Source: Burkholderiales bacterium (GTDB taxonomy: Bacteria > Pseudomonadota > Gammaproteobacteria > Burkholderiales > Burkholderiaceae_C). Taken from it: a DNA stretch of 64,000 nucleotides. The notes below the pieces were generated by a model. It saw nothing but the letters and a program-made list of their open reading frames with translations, ran no database searches and had not been told where the DNA came from. This document shows, in pieces, positions 27,820 through 37,204 of the stretch. The translations under genes and the position numbers were made by a program. Each line of letters opens with the position of its first letter. Within the stretch, counting starts at the first letter, position 1. Where the stretch lies: assembly GCA_028868305.1 (NCBI GenBank), contig JAGWUS010000008.1, positions 1 through 64,000 on the forward strand, written 5' to 3'.

Positions 27820-28659
27820 TTAACTTGCTCTGTAGGCCGCTGCCATTTCCTGCGCCCGTCTGCGCTCGGCACGCGCCATCATCACGCTGGCAGTAAGAAC
27901 CCCCATACTGACCACCGCCACCGTCAGGGTTGCAACCGTATTGACGCTGGGACTCAACCCCAGTCGAGCCCGGCTGAAAATCGTGATCGGCATGGTCGTC
28001 GAGCCCGGTCCTGATAGAAAGGCAGACAACACAACATCATCCAATGACAAGGTAAAGGTCAACAACCACGCTGAGCCAATCGCCTGAGAAATCAAAGGCA
28101 AAGTCACCAGAAAAAACACTTGTAACGGCCGGCAACCCAAGTCTTGCGCGGCCTCTTCCAGTTGCGGGCTCATTTCTTGCAAACGCGACAGCACAACCAC
28201 CGTTGCATACGCCATGCCCAGCAGCGTATGTCCAAGCCAAATGGTTCCAAAGCCGCGTTCTGGGAATCCGAACGCACGTTGCACAGAAACCAGCATCAAA
28301 AGCAACGAGAGACCAATGATTACCTCTGGCATGACCAGCGGCGAATTCACCATGCCAGCAAACAATGTCCGCCCAGGAAAACGCTTGAACCGGTGCAGAG
28401 ATAACGCAGCCAGCGTGCCCAGAATCACCGATGAACATGCCGTCAGGAATGCAATTTCCAGTGAGAGCTTGAAACCAGAGATGATCTCTGCATCTTGGGC
28501 CAACGCCACGTACCATCGCAGAGACCAACCGCCCCAGCTAGTCACCAGCGGACTGGCATTGAAGCTCAACACAATCAGGGTAATGATGGGCAGGTAGAGG
28601 AACAGGAACACCGCAGCCATCCAGACGCGGGAGGTAGTGCGACCAGCATTGAAACTCAT
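27820..28659 (-). CDS. potI: Putrescine/spermidine ABC transporter permease
   Basis: PotI-like permease, overlaps potH-like gene. Confidence 0.85.
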   Translation of the reverse strand: MSFNAGRTTSRVWMAAVFLFLYLPIITLIVLSFNASPLVTSWGGWSLRWYVALAQDAEIISGFKLSLEIAFLTACSSVILGTLAALSLHRFKRFPGRTLFAGMVNSPLVMPEVIIGLSLLLMLVSVQRAFGFPERGFGTIWLGHTLLGMAYATVVVLSRLQEMSPQLEEAAQDLGCRPLQVFFLVTLPLISQAIGSAWLLTFTLSLDDVVLSAFLSGPGSTTMPITIFSRARLGLSPSVNTVATLTVAVVSMGVLTASVMMARAERRRAQEMAAAYRAS

Positions 28660-29579
28660 GCCCGTCCCCCTGCTGTGCTTTCGGCCTGGTATTTGTTGAA
28701 TAACGCCAACGGCACAATGATGAGTAACACCATCACAACGGCCACCGTTGCTGCCATAGGCCAGTCGTTATTGCTGAAGAACTCATCCCATAGCACCCGA
28801 CCGATCATCAGGGTCTGGGGGCCACCCAGCAGTTCAGGGATCACGAACTCACCCACGCACGGAATGAAAACGAGCATGGAGCCAGCAATGATTCCGCTCT
28901 TGGACAACGGAACCGTGATACGCCAGAAGGCCTGCCAGGGCGTTGCACCAAGGTCTAGCGCAGCCTCCAGCAGACGCAAATCCATCTTTACCAAATTGGC
29001 GTACAGAGGAAGAATCATGAAAGGCACATAGGTGTAGACCATGCCAAGCACCAGAGAAAATGGTGTGTTCATCATCTTCACGGGTTCTGAGATCAGCCCC
29101 ATGGCCATGGCGGCATTGTTAAAAACGCCGCTATCGGCCAACAACATCTTCCAGGCATAAACACGCAGCAGGAAAGACGTCCAGAAAGGCAGCATGACCA
29201 GCATAAGCAATGCTGGGCGCTTGTCCGCCGGACTTCTGGCCATGAAATAGGCAAACGGATATGCAATCAGCAGGCAGATGGCCGTGGTTATGGCTGCAAA
29301 CTTTATGGAAACCAGGTATGTCTGGATATAAAGTGAATCTTCCAGCAGGCTGTAGTAATTGCCCAGCCTTAGCTGCAGAGTGATGACACCGTCAGCCCAG
29401 GTCAGGATGTCCTTGAAGAAGACCGTGTCCATTTCTGACAGGCTGATCTTAAAAACCACCAGAAACGGCAACAGAAACACCGTCAGAAGAAACAACATGG
29501 GCACAGTGATGACAGCCGTGCGCCCCCAGCTTCCGGTGAGCTTGGCGTACAAGTTTCCGTGGATAGCAGATGTCGTCAT
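28656..29579 (-). CDS. potH: Putrescine/spermidine ABC transporter permease
   Basis: PotH-like permease; GELVIPELLGG-type motif (GEFVIPELLGGPQTLMIGRVLWDEFF). Confidence 0.87.
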   Translation of the reverse strand: MTTSAIHGNLYAKLTGSWGRTAVITVPMLFLLTVFLLPFLVVFKISLSEMDTVFFKDILTWADGVITLQLRLGNYYSLLEDSLYIQTYLVSIKFAAITTAICLLIAYPFAYFMARSPADKRPALLMLVMLPFWTSFLLRVYAWKMLLADSGVFNNAAMAMGLISEPVKMMNTPFSLVLGMVYTYVPFMILPLYANLVKMDLRLLEAALDLGATPWQAFWRITVPLSKSGIIAGSMLVFIPCVGEFVIPELLGGPQTLMIGRVLWDEFFSNNDWPMAATVAVVMVLLIIVPLALFNKYQAESTAGGRA

Positions 29580-29586
29580 AGTGCCA

Positions 29587-30741
29587 TTACCGAGTCAAAA
29601 CCACGACGTCGCTACCCCACCACCAAACATAAACCTTGTCGCCCCAAGTCAGGTGGGACGGGTCATGCCGAGCGGCATTGGTTTGTGTCACTTTGACAAT
29701 GGTGCCACTGGCTAGCTTGACGTGGTAAGTGGTCAGACTACCAAGGTAAGCCAGGTCTTGGATAACGCCTTCCACCACGTTGCAACCCACTTCAGCTGGC
29801 GACTCCCGCTCGCTGTCAGCAGGCGCCGATTTTTGAATCGACATTTTTTCTGGACGTATGCCCACGTGCACATCCATGCCCAAAGTCCCCGTGATCCCGT
29901 GGCTCACATAATGCCTGCAATCGGCAGACGCAATCACCACGTGGTCGGGCTGGTCTACCTCCAACGTGCCCTTGAACAGATTGACGCTGCCAATGAAGTC
30001 GGCCACGAAGCGGCAGTTGGGTGTTTCATAGATCTCGGCAGGCTTTCCAATCTGCAGAATCTTGCCTTCACTCATCACACCGATGCGTGTGGCCATGGTC
30101 ATGGCCTCTTCCTGGTCATGCGTCACCATGACACATGTCACTCCCACCTGCTCGATGATGCCGACCAGCTCCAGTTGGGTGCGTTGGCGCAACTTGGCAT
30201 CCAGTGCCCCCAGGGGCTCATCCAGCAATAACAGCTTGGGACGCTTTGCAAGGCTGCGTGCCAATGCCACTCGCTGCTGCTGCCCTCCAGACAACTGGTG
30301 TGGCTTGCGCTTGGCATAAGGCTTGAGCTGCACCAGTTCCAGCATCTGCTCCACACGTTCCTGAATCTGGTCCTTGGGCATGGCATCGCGGCGCAGGCCA
30401 AACGCAATGTTGTCCCACACCGTCAGGTGCGGAAAAAGCGCATAGCTCTGAAACATCATATTGATGGGCCGCTCATATGGCGCCAACCCCACAATGTCCT
30501 GGCCCGCGAGCAAGATCTGACCGGAGGTGGGAGTTTCGAACCCCGCCAGCATCCGTAACAAGGTGGACTTTCCACAACCTGAAGACCCCAGCAGGGCAAA
30601 AATTTCACCCTGCTGGATGTCCAGCGAAACCTCGTCTACAGCAAACACCTCGTCAAATTTCTTGACGATCCGCTTGATCTGCAGAAAAGGCGCATTGTTG
30701 CCTGTCGCCTTGTCGGGCTTTGCATTCGGTTGATTTGCCAC
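29587..30741 (-). CDS. potG: Putrescine ABC transporter ATP-binding protein
   Basis: Walker A GSSGCGKST, signature LSGGQQQRVALARSL, TOBE region. Confidence 0.93.
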   Translation of the reverse strand: MANQPNAKPDKATGNNAPFLQIKRIVKKFDEVFAVDEVSLDIQQGEIFALLGSSGCGKSTLLRMLAGFETPTSGQILLAGQDIVGLAPYERPINMMFQSYALFPHLTVWDNIAFGLRRDAMPKDQIQERVEQMLELVQLKPYAKRKPHQLSGGQQQRVALARSLAKRPKLLLLDEPLGALDAKLRQRTQLELVGIIEQVGVTCVMVTHDQEEAMTMATRIGVMSEGKILQIGKPAEIYETPNCRFVADFIGSVNLFKGTLEVDQPDHVVIASADCRHYVSHGITGTLGMDVHVGIRPEKMSIQKSAPADSERESPAEVGCNVVEGVIQDLAYLGSLTTYHVKLASGTIVKVTQTNAARHDPSHLTWGDKVYVWWWGSDVVVLTR

Positions 30742-30781
30742 CAGAAAATCCTTTGCTGCGAGTTAATCCAGTCGTACCGAT

Positions 30782-31912
30782 TTACAGACCCGTCTTGAAA
30801 CCGGTGTAGGCACGAGTAGCCAGCCGGCGAACATCGTTGGTCAGTGCCTTGGGCGCCACCATGACAGCCATCTCTGGACCAGTCGGGAAAACCGATGGAT
30901 TCTTGGCAACATCCGGATTGATGAACTTGCGTGACTCCTTGTTGGGATTCGCATAATTCACCTTATTGGTCAGCGACGCATGCACTTCGGGGCGCAAGAT
31001 GTAGTTGATAAAGGCGTGCGCGTTCTTGGGATGTGGTGCATCTACCGGAATAGCCATCATGTCAAAGAACAGTACGCCACCATTTTTTGGCACAAACGCC
31101 ACAATATCCTGGCCCGTCTTGCCTTCTATGGCACGCTTGCGCGCGATGTTGATATCTCCATTCCAGCCCAGCGCCATGCAGATGGAGCCACCGGCCATAT
31201 CGTTAATGTAGCCAGACGAACTGAACAAGGTCACGTAGGGACGAACAGATTTAAGCAGTGCACTGGCCGCCTGATAATCCGCAGGATTCTTGCTGAAAGG
31301 GTCTTTTCCCAGGTAGTGCAAAGCCGCCGGCAACACTTCCGTTGCGCTGTCCAGAACGGACACGCCGCAAGTCTTGAGCTTGCTGATGTATTTGGGATTG
31401 AAAAACAGTTCCCAGACATTGGCTGGCATGGGCTCACCGCCAAGGGCCGCCTTGACGCGGGCAGTATTGACACCAATGGTGGTGTAACCCCAGAGCCAGT
31501 TCACCAGATGGGCATTGCCGGGATCGATGTTGGCGATCTGGGCCTGAATATCGGGATCGAGGTTCTTCAGGTTCGGCAACTGCGATTTATCTAGCTTCGT
31601 CAGCAACCCACCATCAATCTGAAGTCGTGCAAACGTGGATGATGGCACGACGATGTCGTACCCGGTCTTGCCTGCAACGAGTTTGGCATGAAGAATTTCG
31701 TTGTTGTCATAGGTGTCATAGCGCACCTTGATGCCAGTTTCTTTTTCAAAGTTGGCAATGGTGTCATCGGCGATGTAATCAGACCAGTTGTAGATATTGA
31801 GGACTTTTTCCTCCTGGGCCACGGCAGACGTCGCCGCAAACGACATCAAACCCGCAACGGCCAACCCACCAAGGAGTTTGCTCATCCATTTTGTTCCAGA
31901 CAATTTGACCAA
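30782..31912 (-). CDS. potF: Putrescine ABC transporter substrate-binding protein (start TTG 31912 or ATG 31885)
   Basis: VLNIYNWSDYIADDTIANFEKETGIKVRYDTYDNNEILHAKLVAGKTGYDIVVPS. Confidence 0.92.
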   Translation of the reverse strand: MVKLSGTKWMSKLLGGLAVAGLMSFAATSAVAQEEKVLNIYNWSDYIADDTIANFEKETGIKVRYDTYDNNEILHAKLVAGKTGYDIVVPSSTFARLQIDGGLLTKLDKSQLPNLKNLDPDIQAQIANIDPGNAHLVNWLWGYTTIGVNTARVKAALGGEPMPANVWELFFNPKYISKLKTCGVSVLDSATEVLPAALHYLGKDPFSKNPADYQAASALLKSVRPYVTLFSSSGYINDMAGGSICMALGWNGDINIARKRAIEGKTGQDIVAFVPKNGGVLFFDMMAIPVDAPHPKNAHAFINYILRPEVHASLTNKVNYANPNKESRKFINPDVAKNPSVFPTGPEMAVMVAPKALTNDVRRLATRAYTGFKTGL

Positions 31913-31936
31913 TTTAATCTCCTTTGGGTTCAAACA

Positions 31937-31964
31937 AAAGTACAACACAACAAAACACTGTCAA
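31937..31964 (-). promoter_or_regulatory. Sigma-70-like promoter upstream of potF
   Basis: Minus strand TTGACA-16 nt-TACTTT. Confidence 0.45.
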
Positions 31965-32028
31965 AAATACACCGGTTTGGTGCACTGCGCATGCAATGCT
32001 AAACCCGCAGCCGGCCACTTTACATCCA

Positions 32029-32045
32029 TGCAATCCCTATGCCAG
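32029..32045 (-). promoter_or_regulatory. Candidate sigma-54 promoter upstream of potF
   Basis: Minus strand CTGGCATAGGGATTGCA; GG and GC of the -24/-12 elements separated by 10 nt. Confidence 0.5.
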
Positions 32046-32076
32046 GCTATAAACCCTTTGACCGTGGCACTGGCTA

Positions 32077-33444
32077 TCAGACGTGAAGCAGCAAGTGCTC
32101 ACGCTCCCATGGAGAAATGACCTTCATGAATTCATCAAACTCCAGTTCCTTGATTTCCGAGTACACGGTAATGAACTCCTTACCTAGTACTTCATGCAAA
32201 TCCGATTCCTTGCGCAACCAGTCAAGGGCTTCACCCAGACTACGGGGCAACGAATAGGCCGACAGATAGGCGTCCCCCCGCATTTCGGGTTTGGGCTTGA
32301 TCTTGTTCTTGATTCCCAGATATCCGCACGCCAGCGTCATAGCCATAGCCACGTAAGGATTGGCATCCGCACCAATCACACGGTTTTCGACGCGCCGTGC
32401 AGCAGGCGACGAAATCGGAGACCGAATGCCCACGGTACGGTTGTCATATCCCCACTCGATGTTGATTGGGGCTGCTGTGTTGCGGGAAAGTCGTCGGTAG
32501 CTGTTCACATAGGGCGCAACCAGCACCATGGCGGCAGGAATGTAGCGCTGCAAGCCCCCAATGTAGTGCATGAACATCTCTGACGGGGTTCCGTCGTCGT
32601 TGCTGAACACGTTTTTCCCGCTGGCGACATCCAGCAGACTCTGGTGCACGTGCATGGCACTGCCCGGCTCACCCGCAATAGGCTTGGCCATAAAGGTGGC
32701 GTACATATCGTGGCGCAGCGCCGCTTCGCGCACGGTGCGCTTGAAGAAGAACACTTCATCGGCTAGACCCAAGGGCTGGGCGTGGAAAAAATTGATTTCC
32801 ATCTGGCCTGCGCCCACCTCATGAATGAGTGTATCGACGTTCAGTTCCATCTTGTCGCTGTAGTCGTATATCTCTTCAAATAGCGGATCAAACTCATTCA
32901 CTGCGTCAATGCTGTAGGCCTGACGCGAAGTTTCGGCACGACCACTGCGCCCCACCGGCGGGCGCAAGAGCGTATTGGGATCGGTATTGCGAGCCGTTAG
33001 ATAAAACTCAAGTTCTGGGGCTACGATTGGCTGCAGGCCTTCAGCGGCAAACAGGTCACACACCCGGCGCAGCACGCTGCGCGGAGCAAACGGGACCAGG
33101 TTGCCATCATGGTCAAAGCAGTCATGAATTACCTGCGCAGTGGGATCAGTGGCCCACGGAACGATCCGCACGGAAGAGGGGTCCGGACGCAACTGCATGT
33201 CACGGTCTGTAGGCTCAATCACATCGTAGTAGGGCCCACTTTCTGGAAACTCGCCTGTCACGCCCATTGCAACAATGGCTTGAGGCAGGCGCATGCCCCG
33301 GTCTTCGGTAAATTTTGCACGAGGCAGGATTTTTCCACGTGCCACACCGGTCAAGTCAGGCACCAGGCACTCCACCTCGGTCACGCGGCGTTCATTGAGC
33401 CACTGCTCCAGATCGTTAAAGGTCATTGTCTTCGTTTCACTCAT
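32077..33444 (-). CDS. puuA: Glutamine synthetase family protein, probable gamma-glutamylputrescine synthetase
   Basis: GS family: ...HVHQSLLD..NPYVAMAMTLACGYLGI; adjacent to puuD and potFGHI. Confidence 0.87.
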   Translation of the reverse strand: MSETKTMTFNDLEQWLNERRVTEVECLVPDLTGVARGKILPRAKFTEDRGMRLPQAIVAMGVTGEFPESGPYYDVIEPTDRDMQLRPDPSSVRIVPWATDPTAQVIHDCFDHDGNLVPFAPRSVLRRVCDLFAAEGLQPIVAPELEFYLTARNTDPNTLLRPPVGRSGRAETSRQAYSIDAVNEFDPLFEEIYDYSDKMELNVDTLIHEVGAGQMEINFFHAQPLGLADEVFFFKRTVREAALRHDMYATFMAKPIAGEPGSAMHVHQSLLDVASGKNVFSNDDGTPSEMFMHYIGGLQRYIPAAMVLVAPYVNSYRRLSRNTAAPINIEWGYDNRTVGIRSPISSPAARRVENRVIGADANPYVAMAMTLACGYLGIKNKIKPKPEMRGDAYLSAYSLPRSLGEALDWLRKESDLHEVLGKEFITVYSEIKELEFDEFMKVISPWEREHLLLHV

Positions 33445-33479
33445 CACACTCTCCTTGCTGCAAGCAGCATTCTTTCGAA

Positions 33480-34256
33480 TTAACTCTTCAAAACTTTGTT
33501 CGCATGGCGCGCTTTGCAAGCATCACCAAAGGCCGCAAAAATGGCGGCATAAAACGGGTTTTCTGAGGTTTTCCACTCGGGATGCCATTGCACAGCGTAG
33601 GCAAATGTTGTTGCACCCTCGACCTCAAAAGCCTCCACCAGTCCATCCGTTGCGTACGCCAGTGCACGCAAGCCCTGTGCCAGACGGTTAACGCCCTGCC
33701 CATGCACTGAATTCACATTCACAGTTTCCGCGCCGGCCCATCCGGCAAAGACAGACCCCGGAACAATTTGGATGGGATGGCTGGGGGCGTATTGAGCCTC
33801 ATAAGACCCCTCGGGCGACTCACGATGGTCCTGCATGCCCGACAACGCGTGCACCTGCTGGTGCAGTGTGCCGCCCATCGCAACGTTGATTTCCTGGAAA
33901 CCGCGGCAAATTCCAAGCAGGGGGACGGACTGTGAAATACAAGCCTTCACCAGAGTCAAGGTCAGGTTGTCACGCTCTTCGTCCAGTGGCAGGGTCGCAT
34001 CAGTAACGGTAGCACCGAAGTGGGAAGGGTGCACATTGGAGGGCGAGCCGGTCAGCATGACGCCATCCACCAGCTCCAGCAAGCCATCAATCTGGTCCAC
34101 CGTCGCCAGTGGAAACATGACTGGCTGCGCATGTGCATTGACTTTGACAGCTCTTGCGTACTTGTCGCCCAGAAGCAGAAAGGGCATGGTTTTTTCGCCG
34201 CTTCCCAAGAGGCGATGATCCGCAGGAAGCCAGACCAGCGATGGCGGCTTTTTCAT
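33480..34256 (-). CDS. puuD: Gamma-glutamyl-gamma-aminobutyrate hydrolase (class I GATase)
   Basis: GVMLTGSPSNVHPSHFG...PLLGICRGFQEINVAMGGTLHQQVH...VQWHPEW. Confidence 0.92.
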   Translation of the reverse strand: MKKPPSLVWLPADHRLLGSGEKTMPFLLLGDKYARAVKVNAHAQPVMFPLATVDQIDGLLELVDGVMLTGSPSNVHPSHFGATVTDATLPLDEERDNLTLTLVKACISQSVPLLGICRGFQEINVAMGGTLHQQVHALSGMQDHRESPEGSYEAQYAPSHPIQIVPGSVFAGWAGAETVNVNSVHGQGVNRLAQGLRALAYATDGLVEAFEVEGATTFAYAVQWHPEWKTSENPFYAAIFAAFGDACKARHANKVLKS

Positions 34257-34320
34257 AAATGTCTCCGTATTCTTTAGATTATTGTCAGGCAGAATTGGCT
34301 TCACTCGGGAGCCATTTGCA

Positions 34321-34342
34321 GCAACTGGAAGGTGCCAGTTGC
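34321..34342. promoter_or_regulatory. Inverted repeat between divergent puuD and MocR-type regulator (candidate operator)
   Basis: GCAACTGG-aaggtg-CCAGTTGC, perfect 8-bp arms. Confidence 0.5.
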
Positions 34343-34397
34343 CATTCAATGCGCTTTTACTTCAATCTGCCACCCAGCACAGCACACAATCCGAAGC

Positions 34398-35873
34398 ATG
34401 CTTTCTGAACTCTTACTCACCGAAATGGCTCGCCTGAGCCAGCAGGACAACATGCCCTTGCACCGGCAGTTGTACGAAGCCATGCGCCGTGCCATGCTCG
34501 ATGGCAAGCTGGCTGCAGGCGACCGACTCCCCTCGAGCCGCGAACTCACCCATGATCTGGGCCTTTCGCGCAACACCGTGGTGGCGGCCCTCAACCAACT
34601 GGGCGTTGAGGGCTATCTGATCAGCCGCGTCGGAAGTGGCACCTTTGTCAACAATAACGTCCCCCGCGCACCGCAACGCAAAAACACGGGACAGGCGCCC
34701 CGTCACCATGCAGATCTCTCCAAACGTGGTGTAGCCCTTTCCACCACATTCTGTGCAACCCAGCTGGAAATCCAGCCCTTTACACCGGGCATTGCCGACT
34801 TCAGCGCCTTTCCTGTCACGCTGTGGCAGCGCCTGCAGAACAAGCACTGGCGCATGACCTATCCAGAAATGCTGGACTACAGCTATTCTGGCGGCCATTC
34901 GCCCCTGCGGCGTGCCGTAGCTGACTACCTGCGCGTGTTTCGCAGTGTACCGCTCGAAGTGGACCAGGTCATTATCACCAGCGGCACACAGCAATCGCTG
35001 GAGCTCTGCGCACAGTTGCTGGCGGACCACAGCGACACTGTGTGGCTGGAGGACCCGGCTTACTGGGGAGCGGTCAAAGCGTTCATGGCCACAGGCCTGC
35101 GCCTGCACGCAGTCAAGGTGGATCAGCATGGCATGGGACCTTCGGCCAGTGATGAGCTAAGCCCTCCGCGACTGATCTACACCACCCCCTCACACCAGTA
35201 CCCCACGGGCGCCGTGATGTCCCTGGCCCGCCGGCAACAGATTCTTTCCATTGCACGCACGCACAATGCCTGGGTACTGGAAGACGACTATGACAGCGAG
35301 TTCCGTTTCAGCGGCCCGCCCCTGTCCTCCCTGGCCGGCCTGGATCAGGACGAACGGGTGCTCTACATGGGTTCGTTTTCCAAGGTGCTGTACCCAGGGC
35401 TAAAGCTGGGCTACCTGGTGGTCCCTAAGCGGTTAGTCAGTGCCTTCAAGCAGGCCCACTACGACTTGAACCGCCCTGGCCAAATGCCGCTGCAAGCCGC
35501 ACTGGCAGAGTTCATTGAGCTAGGCCATTTCGCCAGCGCACTGCGCCGCGCACGTCACAGCTATGCGCAACGTCGGCAGTGTCTGCTGGAAGCACTGGCA
35601 CCGTGTCTCGGTAAAAATGCACAGATCAGTGGTGCCGAGCAGGGCTTGCACCTGTGTGTACGCCTGGCCGACATACTGGACGACAAGGCCATCTCACAGC
35701 GCCTGACCAACCTGGGGCTGACCGTGCGCCCACTGTCAGCCTATTGTCTGGAGCGCCAGGATGCCAAAGGTCTGGTCATTGGATATGGCTACGCACCCAT
35801 GACGGAAATCGAACGCTGGGGGCCCGTGCTGGCCAGGGCCCTGGTGGCCGAACTGACCCGCGCGCCGCAATAG
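34398..35873 (+). CDS. MocR-type regulator (GntR wHTH plus PLP aminotransferase-like domain)
   Basis: QLYEAMRRAMLDGKLAAGDRLPSSRELTHDLGLSRNTVVAALNQL...; VLEDDYDSEFRF...MGSFSKVLYPGLKLGY. Confidence 0.92.
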   Translation: MLSELLLTEMARLSQQDNMPLHRQLYEAMRRAMLDGKLAAGDRLPSSRELTHDLGLSRNTVVAALNQLGVEGYLISRVGSGTFVNNNVPRAPQRKNTGQAPRHHADLSKRGVALSTTFCATQLEIQPFTPGIADFSAFPVTLWQRLQNKHWRMTYPEMLDYSYSGGHSPLRRAVADYLRVFRSVPLEVDQVIITSGTQQSLELCAQLLADHSDTVWLEDPAYWGAVKAFMATGLRLHAVKVDQHGMGPSASDELSPPRLIYTTPSHQYPTGAVMSLARRQQILSIARTHNAWVLEDDYDSEFRFSGPPLSSLAGLDQDERVLYMGSFSKVLYPGLKLGYLVVPKRLVSAFKQAHYDLNRPGQMPLQAALAEFIELGHFASALRRARHSYAQRRQCLLEALAPCLGKNAQISGAEQGLHLCVRLADILDDKAISQRLTNLGLTVRPLSAYCLERQDAKGLVIGYGYAPMTEIERWGPVLARALVAELTRAPQ

Positions 35874-35883
35874 AAGTATCCGC

Positions 35884-37185
35884 CTACAGCAGGTCCATCA
35901 GCCGATGGTAGGCCATGCCCAGCACCAGACTGGGCGTGCGCAGCAAGGCCCCTCCGGGAAAGTTGCGATGCTGCAGGCGTGCAAACACATCAAACCGTTC
36001 GGCCTGACCGGCAACAGCCTGGGCCAGCACTCGCCCCGCCAGGCCGGTCAGTGCGACACCATGCCCGCTGAACCCCTGCAGGTAGTACAGGTTATCGCCC
36101 AAGCGGCCAAAGTCCGGTGCCCGGTTCATGCTGATATCCACAAACCCACCCCACACATACTCGATCGGCACACTTGCCAGCGAAGGGAACACGTCCGCCA
36201 TACGCTTGGACATGATGTTCTGCAGCCTAGCCGGAGTGCGGGCTGAGTAGCTGACACGGCCACCAAACAGCATGCGGTGATCGGCGCTGAAGCGGAAGTA
36301 ATCCAGCACAAAGTTGTTGTCGCACACCGCTGCGTTACTCGGAATTAAGGCCTCGCAGGTCGCAGGGCTGAGTGGAGCCGTACCAATGATGTACGTCCCC
36401 ACAGGCATGATCCGCGGAGCGATCTCCCGGGCGACCGCTGGACCATATTCGCCCAGAGTGCAGTTGCCTGCAAGCACTCCAAAGGTGGCGGTCACACTCC
36501 CTAACAGGGTTCTTGCACACAGTTCTTGACCCCGCTTGAGCGCCACCACCGGGGATTTCTCAAATATCTGAACACCCAGCGAACGCGCAGCACGTGCAAG
36601 TCCCAAGCCAAACTTCAATGGGTGCAGGTGTCCTGACTTCTGTTCATAGGCAGCGGCACAGTACAGCGGACTCTGGATATGCCGCTGCACATCGGGTCCC
36701 GTGGCGAAGTCAGTCGCCATGCCATAGCGCTGCTCCATCTCCCGCATTTCGGATTCCAGTGCACGCGCCTTGCGTGCCGAATCCGCGACATACAGATAGC
36801 CATGAACTCGGTCGCAATCGATTCCGAATTGCGTGATGCGCTCATCAATCAGGTCTATGGCCTCAAGGGACATGTCCCAGGCCTGCCTTGCTGCCGCTTG
36901 CCCCAACTGCGTTTCGAACGGCTCCTGGCCACTGGCATACCCCACTATGGCCTGCCCGCCGTTGCGGCCGGACGCTCCACTGCAAACGCGGTCAGCCTCC
37001 AGCACCACCACCTGGTAGCCCTTTTGCGCCAGTTCAATGGCGGCGGATAGTCCTGCAAACCCGGCACCTACCACCACCACATCGCAATGCAGGTCCGCCG
37101 AGAGCGGCGCCTGTGCGGGCTCACGCACCACGCTGGCCTCGTAATAGCTTTTCTGGTTGAGTTGGGTATCAGAGTCAAGCAACAT
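35884..37185 (-). CDS. puuB: FAD-dependent oxidoreductase, probable gamma-glutamylputrescine oxidase
   Basis: DVVVVGAGFAGLSAAIELAQKGYQVVVLEADRVCSGASGRNGGQ; DAO family in puu cluster. Confidence 0.87.
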   Translation of the reverse strand: MLLDSDTQLNQKSYYEASVVREPAQAPLSADLHCDVVVVGAGFAGLSAAIELAQKGYQVVVLEADRVCSGASGRNGGQAIVGYASGQEPFETQLGQAAARQAWDMSLEAIDLIDERITQFGIDCDRVHGYLYVADSARKARALESEMREMEQRYGMATDFATGPDVQRHIQSPLYCAAAYEQKSGHLHPLKFGLGLARAARSLGVQIFEKSPVVALKRGQELCARTLLGSVTATFGVLAGNCTLGEYGPAVAREIAPRIMPVGTYIIGTAPLSPATCEALIPSNAAVCDNNFVLDYFRFSADHRMLFGGRVSYSARTPARLQNIMSKRMADVFPSLASVPIEYVWGGFVDISMNRAPDFGRLGDNLYYLQGFSGHGVALTGLAGRVLAQAVAGQAERFDVFARLQHRNFPGGALLRTPSLVLGMAYHRLMDLL

Positions 37186-37204
37186 GATTGGGACCTGTCA
37201 AAGT

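Noticed and set aside
32040-32100. Possible repeat copy near the puuA stop (TGGCTATCAGACGTGAAGCAGCAAGTGCTCACG)
   Set aside because: Matches GCTA...AGC spacing but fails most other conserved columns.
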